From Clostridia bacterium (GTDB lineage Bacteria; Bacillota; Clostridia; Lachnospirales; WQUN01), in assembly GCA_025997155.1 (NCBI GenBank), contig BNUF01000033.1:1-20559 (forward strand): 20,559 nt of DNA, given 5' to 3'. Below, piece by piece: positions 1 to 5,569 of the stretch (positions within the stretch are counted from its first letter, which is position 1; every line of letters starts with the position of its first letter). Below the pieces are notes generated by a model. It was not told the origin of the DNA. It saw only the letters and a list, made by a program, of their open reading frames with translations, and did no database searches. A program made the translations under genes and the position numbers.

Positions 1-1
1 T

Positions 2-106
2 CAACTCCGATTAGCCGCTGATGTACCAAAAGACCTTTGGACTTTGGCTAATAAATTTGAACGAAAAATAGAAGTATCAAAAACTAAAAATCAAAAATAT
101 TTATGA
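2..106 (+). CDS. 3' end of an unknown gene (partial)
   Basis: An open frame enters from the left edge and runs 34 codons to a TGA at 104-106. The visible tail reads LAADVPKDLWTLANKFERK and then a lysine-rich end, a plausible charged C-terminus. The strong Shine-Dalgarno of the next gene begins 14 bases after the stop, as expected for a gene boundary. The family cannot be recognised from so short a piece. It could also be a chance open frame, since 34 codons without a stop is not rare in AT-rich DNA. Confidence 0.4.
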   Translation, partial: QLRLAADVPKDLWTLANKFERKIEVSKTKNQKYL

Positions 107-134
107 ACATTATTATACGAGGAGGAATGACAAT

Positions 135-749
135 ATGGCTACAAATGCATACTGGCGCGAAAAAATAGAAAAGAATTATCTCGGTGCTATTGATTTTCAT
201 TATGATGAAGAGTGTCGCTATCGTTTCTCATGTGATCGTGTATTTAATCTAATGCGTTATATGGATACGGAGGCAGACTGGAAAAAGTTAAATACGGACT
301 TGGAGAAGATACTGAAGGCATACGCTTCTAAGTATACGCGTAAACCTACGGACTTTACAAAGATAAATATGGAATTGGGCAATCTACGGAAAAACTTAAG
401 AAAGGAAAAGCCACAGAAAAAATTAGAAGAGGTATCCGAATCATCGGCATTGGCAGAGGTAGACGAATTATTGGCAAAGCTAAAGGCAAAGACGGCATTT
501 GCGGCATTTGTAGAGGCAAATGAAAAGAAAATGTCATTAATAGCTGGAGGATTGCTTGCAGCACTAGTGGTTGGGGCTGTTTACTACGGTGTAAACAACT
601 GGGGTACAGCAGCACCACCAAGGACTCCTTATACTGGAAGCGGGTATGACCAGCAGACACAAGACAACTTAAGAAAAGCGGGCGCCCCATACGGAAAGTC
701 GGCTGGCGAAGCCGGCAGAACCATTGAAAATATGCTACGAAATAAGTAA
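135..749 (+). CDS. Single-pass membrane protein of unknown function, copy 1
   Basis: A 204-residue protein with a good start: GGAGG at 121-125 and nine bases to the ATG. Residues 1-130 are a charged, probably helical and cytosolic domain rich in Lys and Glu (motifs AYWREKIEKNYLGAID, FNLMRYM and ADWKKLNTDLEKILKAY). One hydrophobic segment lies at about 133-152 (MSLIAGGLLAALVVGAVYYG). A roughly 50-residue polar tail follows, with Gly, Pro, Ala and the motifs GSGYDQQTQDN and GKSAGEAGRTIENML. Lysines just before the segment predict N-inside topology with the tail outside. No signal peptide or catalytic motif is visible. It is a tandem paralog of the next gene, and the tail is far better conserved than the middle. 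I do not recognise the family. The gene is AT-rich, unlike the core genes downstream. Confidence 0.8.
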   Translation: MATNAYWREKIEKNYLGAIDFHYDEECRYRFSCDRVFNLMRYMDTEADWKKLNTDLEKILKAYASKYTRKPTDFTKINMELGNLRKNLRKEKPQKKLEEVSESSALAEVDELLAKLKAKTAFAAFVEANEKKMSLIAGGLLAALVVGAVYYGVNNWGTAAPPRTPYTGSGYDQQTQDNLRKAGAPYGKSAGEAGRTIENMLRNK

Positions 750-821
750 ATGTACACCTTTTTGACGGCAAGTCGGTTAGTCATACGACTATATCATAAA
801 ACAGAAAGGCGGAATGACAAT

Positions 822-1397
822 ATGGATAATGCATACTGGCGTGCAATAATAGAAGGAATTTATCTCGGCGCTATTGGTTCTTATTGTGATGTTAACGGCT
901 ATCCCCAGCCTTTGCCTTCGTCATATCGTCTTCGCTTGTTTAATCTAATGCAATATATGGAGACGGATGCAGACTGGGAAAAGTTAAAGACAGACTTGGA
1001 CAAGATACTGAAAGCATACGCTTATAGGTATACGTATAAACTTACGGACTTTGCAAAGCTAGATATGGAATTGGGCAATCTACTGAAAAACTTAAAAGAG
1101 GAAAAGCCACAGAAAGAATTAGAATTGGCAAAGTTAGAGGCAAAGGCAGAGGCAGAGGAAGCAAAGGGAAAGAAAATTTCATTAATAGCTGGAGGAGTTA
1201 TCGCAGCATGTATTGTTTGGTATGTCTGCTCCCTCGTCAGTAGCTACGGCACAGCAGCACCACCACGGACTTCTTCTTATACCGGAAGCGGGTATGACCA
1301 GCAGACACAAGACAACTTAAGAAAAGCGGGTGCCCCATACGGAAAGTCGGCTGGCGAAGCCGGCAGAACCATTGAGAATATGCTGCGAAATAAGTAA
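822..1397 (+). CDS. Single-pass membrane protein of unknown function, copy 2
   Basis: A 191-residue paralog of the preceding gene. The frame is open back to 750, but the ATG at 822 is the right start: the preceding bases GGAATGACAAT and the beginning MDNAYWR match copy 1 (MATNAYWR). Its Shine-Dalgarno is GGCGG where copy 1 has GGAGG, so it is probably translated less well. The order is the same: charged N-domain 1-117 with a Lys/Glu/Ala-rich stretch near 99-117, a membrane segment at about 119-141, and the extracytoplasmic tail. The last 39 residues, from YTGSGYDQQ to the end, are identical to copy 1 by eye. The middle differs by substitutions and a deletion of about 12 residues. The gene follows copy 1 by 72 bases and is probably co-transcribed up to the terminator at 1417. 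Function is unknown. Confidence 0.78.
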   Translation: MDNAYWRAIIEGIYLGAIGSYCDVNGYPQPLPSSYRLRLFNLMQYMETDADWEKLKTDLDKILKAYAYRYTYKLTDFAKLDMELGNLLKNLKEEKPQKELELAKLEAKAEAEEAKGKKISLIAGGVIAACIVWYVCSLVSSYGTAAPPRTSSYTGSGYDQQTQDNLRKAGAPYGKSAGEAGRTIENMLRNK

Positions 1398-1416
1398 ATG
1401 ACGCTTATACCCTGCA

Positions 1417-1447
1417 AAAAAGCCAGTGAGAAATCATCTGGCTTTTT
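1417..1447 (+). terminator. Intrinsic terminator after the tandem membrane genes
   Basis: The arms AAAAAGCCAG (1417-1426) and CTGGCTTTTT (1438-1447) pair over ten bases. Inside them TGA and TCA pair around a GAAA tetraloop, leaving one bulged T. The 3' arm ends in the T run. The A run on the other side would let it work on the opposite strand too. It lies 20 bases after the stop at 1397, so it ends the two-gene unit. Confidence 0.85.
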
Positions 1448-1524
1448 GTTGTATAAACTGAATTCCCGTGCTTGTATTTTTTTATAAATTGGTGTAAGCT
1501 AACCATATCTGGAGGAAGTTTAAT

Positions 1525-2661
1525 ATGTATCAGATTTTATATGATTTTTTCGAGAAAAGCCTGTATTTCATTGGGGCGGTTGTTGCCGCCTTTTTGGCGT
1601 GTACCGTTATAGGGTATATCTTGATGAAGAGTGTGTCGAAATTCCTCATTTCGACCAAGCCCGAGTGGGGGGTGATAATTAAAAGCGGCGGCGTATACCC
1701 GAAAATTGCGGCTCTGATTTTCCCGGTAACGCTATTGCTTTTGGGGCAGATATTCCCGCAAGACAGCCAAAATATTGTGTTAAGACTATCCTATTTAATT
1801 CTGATTATTTTGCTGCTTTCGAGTATGCGGGCTTTGACGGGGACAATTGACGGGATATACAGATTGTATCCCGTTTCCAAAACCCACCCGATTAAGGGGT
1901 ATTTACAGGTTGTGACGATTGTGGTGTATGTCGTTGGCGTCACGGTGGGCATCGCCGTCCTTGCGGGGAAAAGCCCGTTTGTCCTTTTGACTGGGCTCGG
2001 GGCGATGACCGCCGTGCTCACTCTTATTTTTAAGGACAGCATACTCGGGCTTGTGGCGGGGATACAGCTTACAAGCAACAATATGATACAGATAGGCGAC
2101 TGGATAGAAATGCCAAAACATTCCGCCGACGGGACGGTCGTCGACCTTTCGCTCACGACTGTGAAGATACAAAACTTTGACCAGTCGATTACGTCGCTCC
2201 CCGCGTATTCGCTTGTTTCGGACGCGTTTATAAACTGGCGCAATATGGAGCTTACGGGGGCGCGGAGGATAAAACGCTCGATTTATATAAACCCGACGGA
2301 CATTGCGGCTTATTCGGAGGAATTGCGGGATAGACTGGAAAACAGCGAAACCTTCGGAAGGTATCTTCGGGGCAAGGAGATTTCGACAAATATCGGGGCG
2401 TTTCGCGTGTACGCGTGTGAATACCTTAAGAATCACCGCGGCATACACAAGGAGCAGTTTGCGATTGTGCGGCAGCTCGAGGGCGGGGAATTGGGCATAC
2501 CTCTTCAGGTGTACGCCTTTACGAACAGTATTGCGACAGAGATGTACGAGAGTATTCAATCGGATATTTTCGAGCATCTGTATTCGGTTGTCGGCGCGTT
2601 TGGTTTGAGTGCGTATCAGAAACCGTCGGGGCGGGATATCTCGGGGCGTTCCCGCGTATGA
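1525..2661 (+). CDS. MscS-family mechanosensitive channel, YbdG/MscM type
   Basis: A 378-residue inner-membrane channel that should open under membrane tension and relieve osmotic downshock. Hydrophobic segments lie at about 12-36, 58-78, 85-103 and 127-148, followed by the pore-lining segment at about 152-182. The pore and the start of the beta domain carry the YbdG-type signature: SGLGAM-like LTGLGAMTAV, FKDSILGLVAGIQL, IGDWIEMP (190-197), ADGTVVDLSLTTVKIQNFD, then LPAYSLVSDAFINWR (225-239) and a GARRIKR turn. This matches E. coli YbdG from memory much better than small MscS. The start has GGAGG about eight bases upstream. The final codons overlap the acyltransferase gene by ATGA, so translation is probably coupled. 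Base composition is core-like, unlike the AT-rich genes on both sides. Confidence 0.88.
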   Translation: MYQILYDFFEKSLYFIGAVVAAFLACTVIGYILMKSVSKFLISTKPEWGVIIKSGGVYPKIAALIFPVTLLLLGQIFPQDSQNIVLRLSYLILIILLLSSMRALTGTIDGIYRLYPVSKTHPIKGYLQVVTIVVYVVGVTVGIAVLAGKSPFVLLTGLGAMTAVLTLIFKDSILGLVAGIQLTSNNMIQIGDWIEMPKHSADGTVVDLSLTTVKIQNFDQSITSLPAYSLVSDAFINWRNMELTGARRIKRSIYINPTDIAAYSEELRDRLENSETFGRYLRGKEISTNIGAFRVYACEYLKNHRGIHKEQFAIVRQLEGGELGIPLQVYAFTNSIATEMYESIQSDIFEHLYSVVGAFGLSAYQKPSGRDISGRSRV

Positions 2662-3572
2662 AAAAGGAAGTAAACACGTGTAACATTATTTTCGCGGTTT
2701 GCGTCATAATCATACATTTGTTGTCGGAGCTTGTCACGCAGGGCAACGAGAACGCGTTTTTGCTCCAGAGATTTTTCGCATTCGCCGTGACGGGGTTTGT
2801 GTTTTTGAGCGGATTCAAACTGTTCATAAACTACCGCGAACGCCCGTATAAAAAATTCATACACAAACGGTTTGTGACAATTTATGTGCCGTATTTGATT
2901 GTGTCGAGTTTGTACTACTTGTATTTTGTCGTTCGCGGTTTTACCGAGGGGAATTTGCGGGAGTACCTGTTCCAGATTTTTACAGGTTCTGTATGCGCTC
3001 ATCTGTACTTTGTCGTTTTGATAATGCAGTTCTATGTATTTTTCCCTTTGTTTGCTAAATTTGTAAACAAATGCCCCGCGAAAATCGGAGTCGTTTCCTC
3101 AATCGCCGTCACGGCAATACTCAAAGTCCCCGCCTTGCAAAACCTAAAGTACGCCGACAGAATTTTTATATTTTACCTTTGCTTTTTTATAATGGGAGCA
3201 TACGCCGCGAAAAATTATGACAGGTTTATAGAACTTCTGAACAGGTACAAATGGCGGCTTGCGCTGTTTTGGCTGTGCGTGGGCGTTCTTTTGCAAGTGT
3301 GCCGTCTGGAAGTCGTCAACCTTTTCTTTTGCCTTTCGTCGGTGCTTCTGGTGTATCTGCTGTGTCTCAAAATCAAGGCGGATTTCTCCGAAGCAAGCGG
3401 CGTGGCGTACTACGTCTACCTTATACACCCGTTTTTCATATACTGCGCCGATTATGGGTTTTACCATTTGGGAATTTTTGACATTACACAACGCTTTATT
3501 CTCCGCGTCCTAATCGTTTTTTTGTGTTCTTTCGGTTTCCCCTTGTATATCAGGAAAAAATTTACAAAATAA
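2658..3572 (+). CDS. Acyltransferase 3 family membrane protein
   Basis: A 304-residue polytopic membrane protein of the acyltransferase-3 type, the family that moves acetyl or succinyl groups to extracytoplasmic sugars and cell-wall polymers. Evidence: a first membrane helix with the family's active-site-like His (VIIIH, His20), FVFLSGF at about 51-57, basic PYKKFIHKRF then YVPYLIVSSLYYLY, the LYFVVLIMQFYVFFPLF helix, and about eight further hydrophobic stretches. It lacks the extra SGNH esterase domain of OatA-like proteins, so the acceptor cannot be predicted. The ATG lies inside the stop of the channel gene (ATGA), so it has no ribosome binding site of its own and probably depends on re-initiation. 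The 3' end marks the switch into AT-rich DNA. Confidence 0.85.
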   Translation: MKKEVNTCNIIFAVCVIIIHLLSELVTQGNENAFLLQRFFAFAVTGFVFLSGFKLFINYRERPYKKFIHKRFVTIYVPYLIVSSLYYLYFVVRGFTEGNLREYLFQIFTGSVCAHLYFVVLIMQFYVFFPLFAKFVNKCPAKIGVVSSIAVTAILKVPALQNLKYADRIFIFYLCFFIMGAYAAKNYDRFIELLNRYKWRLALFWLCVGVLLQVCRLEVVNLFFCLSSVLLVYLLCLKIKADFSEASGVAYYVYLIHPFFIYCADYGFYHLGIFDITQRFILRVLIVFLCSFGFPLYIRKKFTK

Positions 3573-3590
3573 AGCATTATTTGACTTTTA

Positions 3591-3641
3591 ATGCCATTTG
3601 TGAACAAAGACCCGAACAAGTAAAACAAGGATTTTATTATA
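3591..3641 (+). pseudogene. Decayed 5' end of a family A gene
   Basis: Aligned codon for codon without gaps against the start of the gene at 4253, the first 16 codons match at about 36 of 48 bases by hand count. The reading is MPFVNKDPNK, stop, NKDFI against MAFVNEELNEQDKAFI. The eleventh codon is TAA where the intact copies have CAA. Similarity fades after about codon 17, and the frame then runs into the upstream side of the SUKH gene. No Shine-Dalgarno precedes it. It looks like the remains of a third member of the family, though the match is short. Confidence 0.5.
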
Positions 3642-3669
3642 GAACTGAAAAATTGGAGATGGGTTCTTT

Positions 3670-4104
3670 ATGGAAAATAAAAACAATAGATTTCAAAAAG
3701 AATTTGACGAGATTAAAAATCTTTGCAAGGAACTTGAGAAAGATTATGGTGATGGTAACTCATGGTTTAATCCTCCTGTTGATGAAAACGAAATATTAGA
3801 TTGGGAGCGTGAAAATGGTTTAACTATCCCAGAGTCATATAAGGAATGGTTGCGTTTTTCTAACGGATCACAAATACTAAATCAATTGGCGCAGTTTCTT
3901 GGGGTGAAAGAAATAAAAGTAAATCTTAATATTTTGCCAACTGACTTTGTTCTTATTGGTGCATTAATAGGGGATGGAGAGGATCTTTGTTTCTCTAAAA
4001 GTACAGGGAAGATTGTACGCTACTTTGAGGGAGAACAAACAGAACTCAATGATTTTAAGGAAATGCTTGAATGGGTGATTGAACATTTGGAAGGGAGATT
4101 GTAA
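3670..4104 (+). CDS. SUKH (SMI1/KNR4) family protein, probable immunity protein
   Basis: A 144-residue cytosolic protein. The core at 39-68 (ENEILDWERENGLTIPESYKEWL, then FSNGSQIL) is the SUKH-1 signature: an acidic helix, LP/IP-x-SY and a WL-x-x-SNG turn. It is followed by strands with FVLIGALIGDGEDLCF and a GKIVRYFEGE segment near the usual C-terminal end. SUKH proteins commonly neutralise contact-dependent or secreted nuclease toxins in the producing cell. No toxin gene lies next to it here, so it would be an orphan immunity gene. The start is preceded by GGAGATGGG at 3655-3663, with a somewhat long spacing. It lies in AT-rich DNA with other immunity-like pieces downstream. The family is fairly sure; the immune role is inferred from the family. 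Confidence 0.85.
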   Translation: MENKNNRFQKEFDEIKNLCKELEKDYGDGNSWFNPPVDENEILDWERENGLTIPESYKEWLRFSNGSQILNQLAQFLGVKEIKVNLNILPTDFVLIGALIGDGEDLCFSKSTGKIVRYFEGEQTELNDFKEMLEWVIEHLEGRL

Positions 4105-4111
4105 GGTGAAT

Positions 4112-4165
4112 ATGACACCTCAAGAGATATATGATTATTATAAAAGCCTTCAAGGGTATTGGTAA
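4112..4165 (+). CDS. Possible small ORF or gene remnant, 17 aa
   Basis: Eight bases after the SUKH stop an ATG opens a 17-codon frame, MTPQEIYDYYKSLQGYW. GAAGGGAGA lies upstream inside the SUKH end, and an in-frame GTG sits two codons earlier. The composition looks protein-like, resembling the beginning of a larger gene cut short. The rest of the gap up to the RBS at about 4240 holds no convincing gene in any frame. It may be a peptide, a truncated gene start, or chance. Confidence 0.25.
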   Translation: MTPQEIYDYYKSLQGYW

Positions 4166-4252
4166 TTTATGGCGATATATTTGTGGGTCAAGTTTAGGGC
4201 GGTACTTGGTTATGGTGGCTATGCGTATATAGGTGCAAAAAGGAGAATTTCT

Positions 4253-4705
4253 ATGGCATTTGTGAACGAAGAATTGAATGAACAAGACAAGGCTTTTATC
4301 GCCTCGTTCAATTTTTTGCGACCAATAGGAACTAAAAAACCTGTAGATATTCCAGAAACTTGGGTTTCAGACAGAGGAAACGAAATATTTCTTATCTGCT
4401 TGGGCGGACAAGGTCACAGATTTGACAAGGAATTCCCACCTACTTTTTGGCGTTTGATTTGGAAAGGACTACCAATAGAAATAGAAACATTTGACAAAGG
4501 TATTGGAGATTGGACGATTGGAAAAAAAATTTTTTGGAACATATCCCGAATTACAGCTCCATTAGCTTTAAATGTTGTAGATGGTAAGTTGTTACTCAAA
4601 ACAATAAAAGATGCTTTTGAAACATATGAAAGAGCAAGAAATAAAAATATTATCTCCATAGAATTTGTCGAAATCACTGCTCCTAATTTTCGAAAGGATA
4701 TATAA
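4253..4705 (+). CDS. Family A protein, copy 1 (unknown, immunity-like)
   Basis: A 150-residue soluble protein. The open frame reaches back to 4169, but the ATG at 4253 is chosen because AAAAGGAG ends about eight bases before it and because copy 2 starts at the same residue, MAFVNEELNEQDK. Recognisable blocks are IPETWVSDRGNEIFLICLGG (34-52), KEFPPTFWRLIWKG (59-72), a variable loop at 81-94, and a C-terminal helix with KDAFETYERARNKNIIS. No signal peptide or membrane segment is visible. Copy 2 (4892) is about 70 percent identical by hand count. M-A/P-FVNE starts followed by an acidic helix recur, from memory, in small proteins beside polymorphic toxins. With the SUKH neighbour this suggests immunity, but I cannot name the family. 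Confidence 0.78.
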   Translation: MAFVNEELNEQDKAFIASFNFLRPIGTKKPVDIPETWVSDRGNEIFLICLGGQGHRFDKEFPPTFWRLIWKGLPIEIETFDKGIGDWTIGKKIFWNISRITAPLALNVVDGKLLLKTIKDAFETYERARNKNIISIEFVEITAPNFRKDI

Positions 4706-4708
4706 AAA

Positions 4709-4871
4709 ATGGCTGTTTGGTACAGCAATAGACAGCCTCTCCTATGTGCCCAATAATGGTGGGACGAACCTTATTTTGTATGGTGGGGAAAAAGGTACAG
4801 TACCTATGTGGAGAATTGTTGAAAATGCGTCTGAAGCGAAAATTGGATATTTTTTCATATCGAATACATGA
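4709..4871 (+). pseudogene. Family B gene, copy 1, damaged by an internal deletion
   Basis: Three bases after the A1 stop an ATGGCTG matches the start of B at 5345. It is then joined straight to TTTGG, which in B2 lies 96 bases after the ATG, against 7 here. The net loss is 89 bases, so the frame is broken: the ATG frame soon ends, while the homologous frame (from 4716) reads FGTAIDSLSYVPNNGG, then TNLILYGGEKGTVPMWRIVE and an end ISNT, with TGA at 4869-4871. It pairs with B2 residues 33-48, FGAEIDKLSYIPNNGG. The remaining frame has no start or Shine-Dalgarno of its own except ones inside A1. It supplies the C-terminal half that B2 lacks. Confidence 0.6.
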
Positions 4872-4891
4872 GTAAAAAAGGAGGATTTTCT

Positions 4892-5341
4892 ATGGCATTT
4901 GTGAACGAAGAATTGAATGAACAAGACAAGGCTTTTATCGCCTCGTTCAATTTTATCCAACCGATAGGAACTAAAAATCCTGCAGATATTCCAGAAAATT
5001 GGATATCGGACAGAGAAAACGAAATATTTCTTATCTGCTTGGGTGGGCAAGGTTACGCTTTTAACAAGGAATTCCCGCCTGATTTTTGGCGATTGATTTG
5101 GAAAGGTTTTCCAATAAAAATCGAGACATTCAATAGTGCTACTGGAAATAATACAATTGGAATAAAATCTATTTGGAATATAGATCAAATTGCAGTACCG
5201 AGAGCTTTGAATATTGAAAGTAAATTATTAGTTGAAACAGTAAAAGATGCTTTTGATACATACGAAAGAAGAAGAAATAGAAATATTATCTCCGTAGAAT
5301 TTGTCAAAATTGCTACTCCATGTTTTCGAGAGGATTTGTGA
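4892..5341 (+). CDS. Family A protein, copy 2 (unknown, immunity-like)
   Basis: A 149-residue paralog of the gene at 4253, about 106 of 150 aligned positions identical by hand count, with the first 21 residues identical. The start follows AAAAAGGAGG (4875-4884) by seven bases; the upstream frame to 4868 is only read-through. Conserved blocks: PENWISDRENEIFLICLGG, KEFPPDFWRLIWKG, and KDAFDTYERRRNRNIIS near the C-terminus. Differences cluster at 81-116 (NSATGNNTIG against DKGIGDWTIG), plus a one-residue deletion. Such a loop could be where specificity for a partner diverged. It is followed three bases later by a B gene, exactly as in copy 1, so the A-B pair was duplicated as a unit. Both A copies keep full-length frames while both B copies are damaged. 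Function is unknown. Confidence 0.78.
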   Translation: MAFVNEELNEQDKAFIASFNFIQPIGTKNPADIPENWISDRENEIFLICLGGQGYAFNKEFPPDFWRLIWKGFPIKIETFNSATGNNTIGIKSIWNIDQIAVPRALNIESKLLVETVKDAFDTYERRRNRNIISVEFVKIATPCFREDL

Positions 5342-5344
5342 AAA

Positions 5345-5569
5345 ATGGCTGATATATTAAATTTTCTTGACAATTGGTTTAGCACTAATGGAACAATTAC
5401 CTCTTCCAATACGGCAAAACTGTCTAAATTTATGTCAGAGTTTGGCGCGGAAATAGACAAACTCTCATATATTCCTAACAATGGGGGGAGGAAGCTGGCG
5501 AATTACTCGCCGCGCAGTTTGATGTATTTTGTCGCCTTGAGTTTGTGTTCCTCGTCAATCGCGGCGTAA
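5345..5569 (+). pseudogene. Family B gene, copy 2, 3' end lost at the recombinase junction
   Basis: ATG three bases after the A2 stop. Residues 1-48 (MADILNFLDNWFSTNGTITS, then a helix SNTAKLSKFMSE, then FGAEIDKLSYIPNNGG) are clean protein-like sequence and overlap the B1 remnant from residue 33. Similarity to B1 ends around base 5497 (GGRKL against GGTNL). The last 25 or so codons to the stop at 5569 read antisense through the end of the recombinase gene and cannot be genuine B sequence. Joining B2 residues 1-48 to the B1 remainder gives an ancestral protein of about 83 residues. Family not recognised. Confidence 0.6.

Noticed and set aside
355..771. Long minus-strand open frame opposite the first membrane gene
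   Set aside because: It is antisense to a gene with a strong RBS and a paralog; its product is low-complexity (Pro, Leu, Met) and has no counterpart opposite copy 2.
777..790. TAGTC-ATAC-GACTA hairpin between the two membrane genes as a terminator
   Set aside because: The stem has only five pairs, without a T run, and the second gene probably needs read-through.
1472..1500. Promoter for the mechanosensitive channel (TTGTAT, 17 bases, TAAGCT)
   Set aside because: Each box matches consensus at about three of six positions, and a nearby TATAAA has no -35 at a usable distance; too weak to list.
3574..3594. GCATTA/TAATGC dyad after the acyltransferase gene as a terminator
   Set aside because: The stem is AT-rich with six pairs and no T run follows; it also overlaps the decayed family A start.
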